From Antedon mediterranea (lineage: Eukaryota > Echinodermata > Crinoidea > Comatulida > Antedonidae), in assembly GCF_964355755.1 (NCBI RefSeq), contig NC_092677.1, positions 24,090,101 through 24,154,100 of the forward strand: a DNA stretch of 64,000 bases, given 5' to 3'. Within the stretch, counting starts at the first letter, position 1, and every line of letters begins with the position of its first letter. The translations under genes were made by a program, and so were the position numbers. Of the stretch, positions 31,776 to 44,432 are shown piece by piece. The notes under the pieces are model-generated. The model made no database searches, was not told the origin of the DNA, and saw only the letters and a list, made by a program, of their open reading frames with translations.

Positions 31776-32512
31776 ACTGGCACAGGTTACTAGCTTGACA
31801 CTAGTACACGTTGACACTGTAGTACTTTAACTAATACTACACAGGTTTGATTAGGTTCACGCTATACTATACTAGCTTGACACTGGCACAGGTTACTAGC
31901 TTGACACTAGTACACGTTGACACTGTAGTACTTTAACTAATACTACACAGGTTTGATTAGGTTCACGCTATACTATACTAGCTTGACACTGGTACATGTT
32001 TACTAGCTTGACACTAGTACACGTTGACACTGTAGTACTTTAACTACTGTACGACACAGGTTTGATTAGGTTCACGCTATACTATACTAGCTTGACACTA
32101 GTACATGTTTACTAGCTTGACACTAGTACACGTTGACACTGTAGTACTTTAACTACTGTACTACACAGGTTTGATTAGGTTCACGCTATGTTTTACTATA
32201 CTAGCTTGACACTGGTACATGTTTACTAGCTTGACACTGGTACATGTTTACTAGCTTGACACTAGTACACGTTGACACTACTGTAGTACTTTAACTACTG
32301 TTTTACACGTGGTTTGATTAAGTTGACACCAATTCAGTTACTAAACTGTAGCTTGACACTGGTACAGGTTTACTGGCTTGACACTAGTACTGGCCTACAT
32401 AATGGCTCTATAGTACTTAATTGCTATAGATGTTTCATGGTTGACACGAAAGTACAGGTTGACTAGGTTGAAAAGTGTACTGTAGTACAGGTTGAATACA
32501 GTGTACAGTAGG
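31776..32512. repeat. Minisatellite, about 107-bp unit, five units plus decayed flank
   Basis: The marker CTAGTACACGTTGACACT occurs at 31799, 31907, 32014, 32123 and 32262 (spacings 106-109, the last enlarged by a short inner repeat). Each unit also carries CAGGTTTGATTAGGTTCACG. Within units the 25-30 bp piece TACTAGCTTGACACTGGTAC is itself repeated. Beyond 32340 the pattern decays but GTTGACAC and CTTGACAC words persist to about 32510. Confidence 0.85.
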
Positions 32513-32624
32513 CTGTCTCCTTCTTGGGAAAGAAAAATTCACAGAAAAAATAGTTATTTACAGTATATATAAAAGTATAACTCAATCAATGTAAAACTTC
32601 CTTTATTTATAATAGCATCTCAAT

Positions 32625-32720
32625 AATAATAATTTATTTGGAGTTTACACTTTTACAACAGTGGCACTCGACCAATTGGAAGGTGCATCCATAAGAAACA
32701 TATAGTAAACAACAATTACA
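32625..32720 (-). repeat. Interspersed repeat, third copy of the 4018-5065 family
   Basis: AATAATAATTTATTTGGAG, AACAGTGGCACTCG, AAGGTGCATCCATA and AACAATTACAATAAAAAAG follow the order seen at 4018 and 4905. Confidence 0.55.
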
Positions 32721-33535
32721 ATAAAAAAGTTGATGTAGGTCAACATGTCAAAACAATTCGACAATCAGTAACTACAATACTATTGATAATATCACTACAG
32801 CAGCAGGAAACCCACTGAGACCTAAAAATACAAAACTACCAGAAATAAACATATAGGATAAGTTTAGGAAACTGTACAATATAAAATGAATTGGGCAACA
32901 ACAATGTAGACCTAACACTATAATGAAATAGATATCAATCATTTGGTATAATTAATATGAACATTACTCGCTCAGAACAACACATATGTATCTGGCCTTT
33001 GTTAACATTTTGTTGTCTTCTATATGTAAATAATAAAGTACATTGAATGAATAGTATTTGTATTGTTGAATGATACAAAGAAATGGAATCATTTCCATAT
33101 TAAATATTGGAAAAATTAAAATATATTTATCTTTGTACTCAGTAAAACTAAAAGGTGAATTATTACTAATTATTATTAATTAATTAATACAATATAAAAT
33201 ATTTTTTATTTAAATCTTTAGCAATAGCATGTTTAGCATCATTTAAAATGATTTTATCTCCGTATGATAATGATGATATTAAAATATGATACATACAACT
33301 CAATACATTCCTGTAGTTTGATCCTATTATTTATAATTGCCTTCTCCTACTTGATTTCAGATCTTTTACAAATTATAGAATTTCCATTGTGAATTCTGAA
33401 ATATAACGCTTCTAAACGAAAGAAATTTTAACACTTGTGAAATAGCATTACTTTGTACACTTTGTAATGATTCAACAAAAGTTTAAGTTTATACGAAAGA
33501 AGCCAATTGCAGTCCTCCGTGTTAGGTAATGACAT
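32721..33535. other. AT-rich stretch, nothing recognised
   Basis: No exon or repeat partner seen. Confidence 0.4.
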
Positions 33536-33657
33536 TTAGTAGCGTAACGCAGAGGGCATTTTCAACATATTTTATGCCCTTTTTTCCTCCGAGCCTCCGA
33601 TCATCTCTAGGCCCTGTGGGTTTAGCCAGTGAGCGCTAATACCCGTTATGCCACTGA
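33536..33657. mobile_element. MITE with GTAGCGTAAC ... GTTATGCCACTGA ends
   Basis: Shares ACATATTTTATGCC and GGTTTAGCCAGTGAGCGC and the terminal (C/T)AGTGGCGTAA-type inverted repeat with 51555-51757. CAGTGGCGTA ends are common in hAT MITEs (inference). No 8-bp duplication found. Confidence 0.6.
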
Positions 33658-34896
33658 TGATTTCTGCGCTTTATAAGAGCACATCAAAACTATAGCGTTA
33701 CATAATGAACGAAAAAAACTGAAAATGTATAGTGCATAAATCATGGAGGTGTGATAAACTCCTTTCGCACACGAAACTGTAAATTTACCAAAATATACCT
33801 TCTCAACGACTTTTTTTTATCACAATATTGCCACATAGTGTGAATAAGATTAGAGTGACCTAAATTGACATAAGATAAACCATTAACATCAAAATCACCC
33901 CAAATGTCTGGTCTTTTTTCTGGTTCTTCTTGTAAAAACACAATTTATTGATATTTAAATTTTGATTAATTAATGCATGCTTTTCTTTTATAGGAGTATG
34001 TATCTAGTATTATATGAGTAATAGCAGGAATGTTATTTTATTCAATGCATATTTATGAATATTATACTTTATAACCTTTTGATAGAAACCATTTATTTCT
34101 TTCATTTAATCCTACTATAATTTCTCAGAAAACAGCGAGATTCGTTAAATGAATCCTTTTAAACCTAAAATCAAAATTTCTATGAAAAGGGCAAGAGTGC
34201 AAGTAGCTTATTAGTGGCAATAGGATGGCTAAATTTAGAAGTTTTGGCTTATTGTGGGAGCCACTACAAAGGTTGTTATTATATGATAATAAACTCACAC
34301 ACTGTACATGTCTGCCCTGTATAATGCTGAGTACACTTCTGAAAAAAGTAAACAAAAGGTATCCACTACAATAAAGTTCATTAGGTTCAAAATATTCACA
34401 CATTTTGCAGTATGAAAAATCTGACAGATTTGTTTTTCTTTATTTATAAAAGAAATATAATTTTTATTAGTTTGGTCCACACAGGCTCATAGAAACAATG
34501 AAATATGCAAACTCTACCATTTTTGAAAACTGGTAATTTTTAAGCATTCATTATAAACAAAATGCCACTTTTATTTAAAAATTATATGTTTAAATGTTAA
34601 CAAAAACACATGGTTTGTGATATTTTTACTATATTTTGTCATCTATATCATCTAAAAGAAACAGTTAGGTTCTCTTCTAATTATGGTATAGTTTATATAT
34701 TTAAATCAGAAAGATCTTAAATAGACTTCCACTACTTTCGTTTTGTCATTCCATATTAATTCAAGGAATCAAAATTATATTAATAAACTCAAATTTAAGG
34801 TCAAGGATTTTGATCAACTGTTAAGTCTGTCATGGAAAGATCTTTCCCTTTTAATACCCTACTACTGTTCACTTCAAATTATACACTTTTGTACAG
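33658..34896. other. AT-rich stretch, nothing recognised
   Basis: Minus-strand frames of 60-92 codons (33741-33941, 34125-34403) have no recognisable domains or splice context. Confidence 0.35.
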
Positions 34897-34948
34897 CGCA
34901 AGACGAACATGAACACTCAAAAGTTTCTTTCCACAAGGACGTTAAAAT
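34897..34948 (+). CDS. Weak exon candidate, 52 nt
   Basis: Bounded by an acceptor-like ACACTTTTGTACAG and an excellent donor AAAAT|GTAAGT. One frame reads QDEHEHSKVSFHKDVK and a second RKTNMNTQKFLSTRTLK; the third has a stop. The acceptor's pyrimidine tract is poor and no homology is recognised. Confidence 0.2.
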
Positions 34949-36379
34949 GTAAGTATGTTATTCCAACTCAAACAAAGCAACCAATCACAAGCAATGGATT
35001 ACCGAAACTGTCTCTTTTGATTCGTTAAATGTCGTGCATTGTGCGTATATCCACAGCAGTAGTGGAAACCAAGAAGTTTGGAAATTCACCAGAAATTAAA
35101 GCTGGAATAATTTTTCAAAGAAACACTTAAAATTTTGAGAAAGTACTGATAAACAAACTACCATGTCTATATAAATATATTTTATTTTGGAATGTTGCAA
35201 ATTCAGAAAATGAAAAAAAAAATCAGTATAAAATATACAAACATTAATAATTGAATACCAAACCATGTATTGGTATCATATGTTAGATTTTTTTATAATT
35301 TATTACTAAATTATGAAATCTGTTTACAGTATCTGTATCTCAAAGCTTGTATTTGATACACAAAAGAACTTTGTTGTTGAAAGTTCATAACCTCGGACTC
35401 ATTATGTCAATATTTAGGACAATTTACCATGATTTATTTAATAAAATGTAATACATTGTGAATTTTATAACCTATATAAACGAGGTCAACTAATATTAAT
35501 TTAGAGGCTTTAGGCACCTTTTAGTATTCTTTTCTCCATAGTTCATATGTCACATACAGCCTTTAGTGGTATCAAGGGTTATATTTGATAACATTAATGA
35601 ATGTTCTTTAGAAAGAAGGAAATCTTATTTAAATTGGTTAGGTGGATGTAATTCAATAGAGGGCAGTGTTCCTATGTATACCGCAGTTTCATAATAATTA
35701 GCAACGCATGTAAAACTTTAAAATCATGCTATTTCTTTATAATAAGATATAAACAATGAAAGAACATTTTATAGATTCATGTTTTTGTAAAAGCATTTTC
35801 CTTGTTAAATTCTAAAATCTAGTATTGCAATCCTCAAAGTTGGTAAGTTTTTTTTGCGTGACCAAGCAAATTAATCATCAATTTGGGGTTGCAAAACGGG
35901 AAGTGATAACCACTTCACTGTGAAACATTATATAGGAAATCCCCCTTTATCAAGGTTTTATTAATACGGTAAAAAGGTTTTTAGTGTTTTAAGAAGTGCT
36001 GTATCAAAAACGTTGGTTGGAAAAATCTCAAGTCTCCCAATTAAAATGAGTAAGTATTTATTTTCGTCCTCAACCTTAACTGGAAACTGAAGACATTAGG
36101 ATTAGGCCCTCAACTGGCCCACGGCAGACAGCAGTGCAGCACCTACCCTGATAAAATCAATAAAGTCTCCAATACTGTAGGCGGCACAAACCAAAACAAT
36201 AATAAGTTTTATGACTTATAAATACTCATTTAGTTAGTTAGTTTTATCTCCTTGCTAATGAGAATAAGCAGATGTTGATTGATGTTAAAACACCTGTTAT
36301 CTTATTCAAATTTTAATTTGTTGGTTCTTATCTTAAGGAACTAACTATTATTCAACAGGTGTACTAACCAAAATAGTTG
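34949..36379. other. AT-rich stretch, nothing recognised
   Basis: No feature supported. Confidence 0.4.
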
Positions 36380-37125
36380 ACCATTCTTCATAATTTGTGA
36401 CTAGATATTGAAGTTGTAAAAAAAGACAGTTGACCATTCTCAAGATTTATGATTTTGTACTGTAATTGTCGGAATGATAGCTGATGGTGTGTGTATCTAC
36501 TCTGGTGAAATATGATAGTTGCTCATACTGGAGATGTCTGGAGATTTCTGATATTGTAGTTGTTAAAATGATAGGTGATGGTGTGCACATCTACAAATTA
36601 CGATAGTTGTTCATTCTGGAGATGTCTCTAGATTTCTGATAATATTGTAGTTAATAACATGATAGCTGATGGTGTGGACATCTACACATTTATGATAGAC
36701 CATTCTGGAGATGTCTCAAGATTTCTGATATTGTAGTTGTTAAAATGATAGCTGATGGTGTGGACATCTACAAATTATGATACTTGACCATTCTGGAAAT
36801 ATCTCAAGATTTCTGATATTATAATTGTTGAAACTGTGGATGGTGCACACATTTACTCTGGAGAATAATATTATTTGCCCATTCTGGAGCGACTGTATGA
36901 TTTCTGATATTGTAGTTATCGTAATCATAGCTGATGGTGTGGACGTGTACTCTGGTGAATTGTGATACTGTGCAGTAGTTGTAGTTGAGAATTCTGGAGT
37001 GTCTCAAGATTTTTGATATTGTACTGTAGAATTGTTGGAATGATAGCTAATAGTGTGCACATCTATACATTATTATAGTTGACCATTCTGGAGGTTTCTC
37101 AAGAGTTCAGAATCATAGCTTATGG
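36380..37125. repeat. Minisatellite, about 88-bp unit, eight to nine diverged units
   Basis: The unit contains CATTCTGGAGATGTCTCAAG, TTTCTGATATTGTAGTTG, ATGATAGCTGATGGTGTG and CATCTACAAATTATGATAG. The CATTCTGG marker falls near 36613, 36700, 36789 and 36879, with more diverged units on either side. Minus-strand frames across it (36740-37007) are repeat artefacts. Confidence 0.85.
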
Positions 37126-37243
37126 TGTGCGTACATGGTCTTGAAAATGGATATTTGGACCATTTTAAATGATTTAGGCTTTTATAACTCATCTTTTTAG
37201 TAGCTTACTCATTACTATTTTTTTTAGTAGCTAACTTAAACTG

Positions 37244-37588
37244 TTATTTTTCTTGGACTTGAAGACACGTACCAAAAGGCAACTTGCCTTGTATGGACAC
37301 ATTTAGTGCAAGAAGATGTTTGCAGATTATTTGAAAGGAAGTTAAAAAAGTACTCATAACATTTTCCCATGCAAAAGAGAAATAACGACAGTCATTGACA
37401 TATTGAAGTAGATATGTTTTTGAAGTATTAAAAAAAATATGATTAATATTTTTATGGTTTTTATTTGCGGAAATGAAGGTAATTAGATTAGAGGTGAATA
37501 CCTGGAAGGGGTTTGAAATTTGTGACAGGGAGGGAGTCTTATGCTTCAGTTTTTGGTATGGTAAAAATAAATCAATCTGTTTTTCCAA
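37244..37588 (-). CDS. Unassigned 114-codon open frame, probably not a gene
   Basis: This is the longest frame outside transposon-derived DNA in a window where stops are frequent. The product starts MEKQIDLFLPYQ and ends FGTCLQVQEK. It is rich in Leu, Phe, Asn and Lys and has no recognisable domain, signal peptide or clear membrane segment. Neighbouring sequence is AT-rich, with a minisatellite just below and no promoter or donor signal that I can support. It could be a chance frame or an eroded exon or element. Confidence 0.15.
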   Translation of the reverse strand: MEKQIDLFLPYQKLKHKTPSLSQISNPFQVFTSNLITFISANKNHKNINHIFFNTSKTYLLQYVNDCRYFSFAWENVMSTFLTSFQIICKHLLALNVSIQGKLPFGTCLQVQEK

Positions 37589-37862
37589 AGATTTTTTTTA
37601 TAATAAGTGACTCTACAAAATTGAACCAGTGGTCTTTCATAAACTGCTATCCTTAGGGAGTATGAAAAAAAAAAGTGACATAGGTGATTAATACAAAAGA
37701 AAATGGGAAAATGGGATAAAAATGACTTACATTTATTACAATGTTGTCATTACTTCATACTAAATTACAAAATAATCATACTATGGCAATGGCATAATTT
37801 GTGTTTCTCCAATTTTGTAAAATAAAAAAATAAAACATTCTTGACAAGAGCAATCAAAGATA

Positions 37863-38330
37863 TGAACCTCCGCCAAGACCAAACCTCCAAAATCTATAAG
37901 CTCATTTTTAAAATTTCTTCTGTTTAACACAACTAACATGTAGGTCAAACGGGGAGTTGTCTATAAAATGTGTAATATTTGTGTGTAATAGTATGTTATA
38001 TAAAATGTACAGTATGTAGTTTTCAGTTGGCCTTTATATAACAGAAAGTGGTCCAAAATGTGGATTCTGGTTAGGATTCCCTTCAAAATGTAATGGAGAA
38101 ATTTGTAGATATTCAGTGGTTTGAATTTGGTAAAGATCTGTCTAAAATTACTAAAAACCTAACTCAAAAGAAGTGATCCAGAATTTGGGTACTGGTCTGG
38201 ATTGCAAACCAATATCTATATGTGGTTTAAATTTAGTAATATCCGTTATATTTTTAATGTTATCCTGCTAACAGACAAACAAACAAATAAATATCACAGA
38301 CAAAAATATAACTGGTAGGCAAGAGTGTGA
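37863..38330 (+). repeat. Old interspersed repeat, CCTCCGCC start and ACAAACAAAC end
   Basis: Begins GAACCTCCGCCAAGACC; has AAGTGGTCCAAAATGTGGAT, GGTAAAGATCTGTC and CTGCTAACAGACAAACAAAC, and ends in AACTGGTAGGCAAGAG, a decayed inverse of the start. The reverse-orientation partner is 5800-6395. Confidence 0.5.
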
Positions 38331-40272
38331 ACAATAGTTTACATAACCTGTGGTAAAGTATACCTTGGTTAAATTTATAATTTTCAAGTACAGTGTGAAC
38401 AAGCCTTAAATGACAATACATATGCATAGAATCTCATGCAGTTTAATTTATCACCAATCAAGCCATAAGAAGCATGAATGATGTATTTAGAAAAAGATCA
38501 AGGTATGTATGATTTATGTAATAGTTTAGAAACAGGCAGTCAAGCAAAGAGTTCACCAAGGCCAAGGACACATGAAGTTAGCTTGCCTAATTTCCCTGAT
38601 CATTATTATTTGCTGGCACATTATGTAAGATTTACCATACTGTAGTAGTCTTTATCTCTACCTATTATGATTGCAAAGTTTTCATAAACAAAATTTAATG
38701 GTGAACAGATGGTACATTGTATTAATAATAAAATATGTGTACTGTCTGTAGGATATTAGTTTCATTTGATGTATTCAATGTACTTTATCTTTATTGTATC
38801 ATATTTAATTCACTTAGTCTATGACTAGAGTTTGTTTGCAATTGTCAAATTACAGATATTCTTAAAAACTATCTTTTTCAAGGCCACAAAAAAAACAGAT
38901 GAAAATATCACCAACAAAATTGAATCCCCCAAAAACGCCAGTTTCTTTATTTGGCCTCAAACAAATACTATCAATACAATTTGAATAGATTAACAATATT
39001 TATTGATAACTAATTTTTATATGTGTTAATTAAGAAAACAATAATTTGAATAATTAAAAGTTTTTAAAAAAATGAAATAATAATATATATAAATATATAA
39101 ATAATAATAACAACCAGCCTTTTTTGGTCAACAAAGAAATATCATTTAATTAACAATAACAAACTTAATATCATAACAATTGGAAAATTATAATCTTTAA
39201 AATGAATAAACTAAACAGAAATAGAAAAGCCAAACAATTTACAAGTGTTGATTTCATTATGGTAATTCTTACACATAGTATTATATTTCGGCAATTTCTA
39301 TAGATCACATTACATAAATAGTGATCTAGGAAAAAGAAGAGGAAAAAAACAGATTTGGTTAAAATATGTTATTCACACAATACACATATAACCTCATGAA
39401 ACACATTTGTATTAACATAGCGATGTTGTGCTTATCCCTTGTGGCACACAGCAATGAATATTGCTTTAAAACCAGCCAAGCTTTACATATGAAAATGTAG
39501 CTTGTAGTTGACCTAGAGTTGACAGTTTGAACCTATGTTTATTTCACTGTGACATTTACCTGTAAACCTACCAAGCCCAGTGAGGCTTTAATCTGTCTGT
39601 AATATTTATAGTTAAAAATATAATAATTGTTGATTCTGTATAAACATTTAAATGTGGTTTTTAAAATATATATATTTATTTTTAATATCATAGTAAATAA
39701 TATAATCAAGACATTTGTATATGATTTTAATTATTTCAAAATTTGGTGTTTATTTTAATGTGTACTTTCTCTATGCTTTTCAATTGTCTTACAAACACAT
39801 TATACCATATTTGATAAGACAATTAATAAATAATTTTAAATGAATATTACTCAATATTGGATACTGTATGTATGTAATACTTTTTCAAACTCATTCAAAC
39901 ACCAATATTAGGATCAAGCACCCATGGACACGCCTTTCTTCTCGTCTTTATCTTATTTAACTAGAACTTATATGACTAGATAGTGTGCTTGCCTGGTTAC
40001 CATACCCCTAAGTTAGCTAACAGTAAATTATGGTAAAATTAAGAGATGGGTATGTATGGAGTATATACTCTAAATACATGTTAATTAATATAATGTACAA
40101 TGTATGTATATACAGGTAATTGTTTTATGATTTGATAGCAAATTACAATTGGCCGGCAAATCTGGAAGTGACTAAGAAGTACATTGGTTTGAGATTATGC
40201 GGATATGTTTAAAATCCTAGCTACTGTACGAAATTGAAAGATTGCAATCGCATAGCCCTTTATTTTGACATG
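38331..40272. other. AT-rich stretch, nothing recognised
   Basis: No exon, SINE or TIR pair seen over nearly 2 kb. One of the emptiest parts of the window. Confidence 0.4.
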
Positions 40273-40849
40273 TTAAAGCTCAGGTACAGGCATGAATTTT
40301 AAATATAATATCTGGTTAATTGTACATAAATCAATATTTGTAATAGAAATCAAGACGAAAAAAATGGTCAAATACAAAATTGTGCTATGAAAACAAGGAA
40401 GACTTTTTTTCAGTAGTTAGATAGTTTAGCCTAATGTAATAACATGTCTGGTGACTCCCTAGAAGGTAAAAAAAAAGATGGTGGATATACAGTGAATAAT
40501 TTTTGCTATAGCATAAAAATAAAACTCTGAAGTTGAATAAAAACACCAGAAACGTAAAATTCAAGTTATATTACCTATATTTAGTCATCTGATAAGATTT
40601 TTTACCATGCCGTTTATTTTCATAGCTTTTTAAAATGCCTCTATATATTTACAACATTTGTGTACAAAAGAATAGAGATTTTACTGTGTAATTTGAACTA
40701 TCCCCCACTGGTAAGAAAGTGCTTATTTTCAACAAGCTTGTGTAACACAAATAAAATCCCAAAAATGATGAAACATAGGGGAAACTATAGATCGATAATT
40801 ATTGGAATGTATGTTCAATAGAAATTTTTTGCCCGCACCTCGCCTTTAA
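40273..40849. mobile_element. TTAA-flanked MITE (piggyBac-type target), 569 bp, copy 1
   Basis: The ends AGCTCAGGTACAGGCA and AGGCGAGGTGCGGGCA (right end reversed) are related TIRs. TTAA flanks at 40273-40276 and 40846-40849. The inside contains TGTCTGGTGACTCCCTAGA and ACTGTGTAATTTGAACTATC. Copy 2, inverted and about 85-90 percent similar by eye, is at 56824-57403. No transposase frame. Confidence 0.85.
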
Positions 40850-40982
40850 GGCGCAATGTAACAATACCGTAAGATTTTAATGTTATCGTTTGGTTTGTAG
40901 CATACCATCATTTATCAGTACATGTTTTAGTCCAAACTCCCATAAGTACTGGACAATAAAAGTACATAAAGTTCTTGAGCAG

Positions 40983-41155
40983 TTAAGCGTGGTTCCCACT
41001 AGCGACGTAACGCAAGGACGTAAAGCAACGCAAGTGAATTCACCAGTCACAAGCGATGGCTTATTCACTTGTGATTGCTAACTGTCTATAACTTCGCTTG
41101 TCATTGGTTTTGCGTTTACGTCCTTGCGTTACGTTCTAGTGGGAACCAAGCTTTA
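40983..41155. mobile_element. TTA-flanked near-palindromic MITE, 167 bp
   Basis: The ends AGCGTGGTTCCCACTAG and CTAGTGGGAACCAAGCT are inverted, with inner inverted ACGTAACGCAAGGACGTAA/TTTACGTCCTTGCGTTACGT. TTA lies on both sides. The second copy, in the opposite orientation, is at 59202-59374. Confidence 0.85.
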
Positions 41156-42579
41156 GAGAAAAAGTTACTGTGGTCATGGGTACAAGAGTAGTTAAAACAA
41201 TGTACATTCTCTGATAAAAATCCTAGGAAACATTTTGCCATTTTTTCCCTGACTGTGAATGGTGGTGTTACCAAAATATTTAGGTAGAGGTAGACTTCTA
41301 AATGAATTAAATCCACTACAAATCATTTACAGTGTTATTCATAGCCATATCTCTGTCCTCAATTCATTTGACTGCTATGTGAACTCTGTCTGGTATCCTA
41401 TGGGAAGTGTACCAATAAAATAATCTTTTGTGAATTGTACTATTTTTAGTGAAGTATTTTGATCTATAAATAAATTAGCACATTCTTTGTATATCATTGA
41501 CATTGTATTGTATTTAAAACTTTTGCTTTAAATGCATAGTACATGTGGTAGTCTATTCCAATGTTTTTTATGACATTTAAGCACTATATGGTGGTACTCT
41601 TTTTTATTGTTGTGCATTATAATGTATGGTTGGCTGTATGTTGTTACTGTATGTGGGCCTTTTGCCTCATTCACAATGTAAATTTAGTGATATTAATCCC
41701 ACATCCTTGAAAAATTATCAGATTGGCAGTTTGTTCATGATGACTGAGAACAAAAATTTAATTTCTTCTTTCTTCAACTGTATAATATTGTTCTGGTTGT
41801 ACATAAAGATTGTTAAAATTGTTGTATCCATTGCTCTATTAGTTGATCTTGGCCTCCGTGTTTAAAGTTATTGAATTGAATTAACTGTTTGTATCAGTGG
41901 TTTACTAATAAATCATTAAATGATTGATAACAATTATAATTAATATATACATAATATGCCATTATTGATTATATATTCAGGCCTACTAAATTATAATTAC
42001 AATTTTAAATGAAGCCATTAATATTTGTCTAGCTGATACTCTGATCTGAAATCGACATCAGCAATAATAGATAGAATCAAGAGACAGAGATTAGTGAATT
42101 TATATCCTGCAGGGCAATTAGCATAATATTTAGCATAGGCTCTGCATCACACCAAGAAACAGGTCATTTGTCATGATTCTATAGCTAAAATCGACACTGA
42201 AAGGCAAACAGCATTTCTTAGAACAAAGGAAAATAGACAATGCGGAATGTTTATATTGTAGAATTTATTATTTAGTTTTTAAACAAAATTTAGGGCAAAT
42301 GATACAAATATGTTTGTAAGAGTATTTCTTTCCAAATTGAAAGATATTATGTTTACAATAAGTAGTGATATCTGATATTGTAGTATTAGATTAAAATTTA
42401 TTTCACATATCATTTTGAATGAAAACTCTTTATGATTTATTTTTTGTCAAAATTAAATCTAAAAATTATTTTAAGAATGACTTGGATTATGCAATTTCAT
42501 TGTTTATATAAAAAATAACTGATTAATAATAATATTAACTGTGAATAAATAAATAACAAATTAAATGACAGCGTGAAAA
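41156..42579. other. AT-rich stretch, nothing recognised
   Basis: A frame at 41626-41865 is rich in hydrophobic residues but has no supporting signals. Confidence 0.35.
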
Positions 42580-42850
42580 TAACAATTAGAAACACCCAAT
42601 GATTGGTGGTTAGAACTCCATTTATCCAGCAATCACAAAATAATGGTTATTTGATTGATATCTGTAGTTTCCTCGCATTGCATTTTGGGTAATATTAACA
42701 TTTTTGTTAACGACCAACTGCTAATTTGACTGTTATTTGGGAGCACAAATTTAGAAGAAATGCGATCGGTCTGAACAGTTTATTCAGAGATGGGGATTCA
42801 CATTCTTCATGGTTGATGCCAGAGAACTAAATTCCGCAGGTGAACTTTGT
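42580..42850. repeat. Diverged relative of the AGAAACAGGCCC repeat family
   Basis: AACACCCAATGATTGGTGGTTAG, GCATTTTGGGTAATATTAACA and AACAGTTTATTCAGAG parallel AACACCCAATTGATTCGGTG, CATTTTGGGTATTGCTAACA and AACGGTTTATTTGGCG at 49270-49550. Termini not found. Confidence 0.45.
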
Positions 42851-44175
42851 GTATACCTTTGTTTATCACTTCATAAAAAAATATAGTTAATGTTCTTGAC
42901 AACAAAGGTTTAAAGTTAGCAAGGATAAATTACTGCAATTTATTATGTTGCCTATAAAAAAAAATTTATATTTATCAGTGTACTTTAATCACATTTGACT
43001 AAAATGTATACATTAAATGCTATACTATTCAACTAGTGTCTAGACTAATGGTTGTTACTTTCAATTCCGAGTGAGGAAAATGATAAAAGACAATGTTTTC
43101 ACATATGAAAATGTACGTTGAAGATGAATTGGGAGAAATGGACAGACAAGCGTAGAATCAATCAAACATACTGTTAGGCTGTCGTTGTTTGTGCGTCGTC
43201 TTTGGTACTGGGAGAATTTTATTATTTTGATCATTATGGTATAATGTAGTTCAAGGACATTTGTAGTCTTTTGACTGTAAAACCTGGTGAATATAGTAGA
43301 CATCGTGACTTCATAAATCATTTTTTCCTAACAGCTACGCATGCTGACATCGCCTCAGGTTCGCACTTAAATGGGTACAGAAGTATCAATGCACATTAAT
43401 TGATGATTAGTAATAAAACCACCTTTCTTTGAAAAGGTGAAATCATGGTTAATTACATAACATTTCATTTATTTTATTTCTGACATGAAAAATGATCTGG
43501 GAATGAAGAAAATTAACAAATAAGTTACAGCGAACTTAATTATAATATGTTATCTGAAAATCTCATCATGAGATGGGTTTTACTGTGTTATTAATATTTA
43601 TATTTGTTTTTCAAAATTCACTGAAAACAGAAAGATAGATGAATATCGTTTATCTTCAGGCTTCATCTATATACACATTTTTCACTGGTAGCATATTATT
43701 AATAAGTAAATATACAATACAGTAAAAAATTATAAGTTTGAAGATAAAGATCACAAAAGAAAATATAGAGAAAATCTTCAGATGGATGACAAATAAAATA
43801 AGAAATTCAATTTTTAATACAGGATTATACAAGAGAAACTTTATTTGTCGGTCTTCAGCAAACCCGATTAAAAGAACGGACTAAAAATGACAAAAAATGA
43901 AAAATATAAAACAGTAAACATTAAAAATCTTAATGTTAAAAATGTATAGTTACAAATTACATTCTAGAGACACCAGTGTTAAAAATATGAACAGAGTTTG
44001 GCACAAAAGAATGTAATATTAAAAATGTGTTTTAATGAATTCATGCTAATTTCCCTTTATCATAAGAAGATACCATGTTAAAATCATTTTACTGAATTAA
44101 CTACGTTTTTTTTTCTCTTTGACCTGTTATGCAATACTATATATTTTGAAGCAACCTTTTTCAGGAGGTCATCAT
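42851..44175. other. AT-rich stretch, nothing recognised
   Basis: A minus-strand frame at 43061-43321 has no recognisable domain. Confidence 0.35.
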
Positions 44176-44432
44176 ACACAATGTTATTACAGTGATTGAA
44201 ACAAAGTTGCATGAGTACAACACTTTAGTTACTTCAGTAACTGCAGTAGAATTATTTTGACATCCCACATTACAATGTTTAAATACTGAAAAACACAATG
44301 TTATTACAGTGACTGATTAATAAACTTTGAAACAAAGTTGCACGAACAACACATTAGTTACTGCAGTAACTACAGTAACTGCAGTAGAATTATTTTGACA
44401 TCCCACAGTGTTTAATTAAATACTGAGAAATA
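44176..44432. repeat. Tandem duplication, two units of about 118-135 bp
   Basis: Each unit starts CACAATGTTATTACAGTGA and carries GAAACAAAGTTGCA, TTAGTTACTKCAGTAACT and GAATTATTTTGACATCCCAC. The second unit has an extra CAGTAACTACAGTAACTGCA. Confidence 0.8.

Noticed and set aside
31776-32512. CRISPR-like array
   Set aside because: The 107-bp units are repeated as wholes, with no unique spacers between short conserved repeats.
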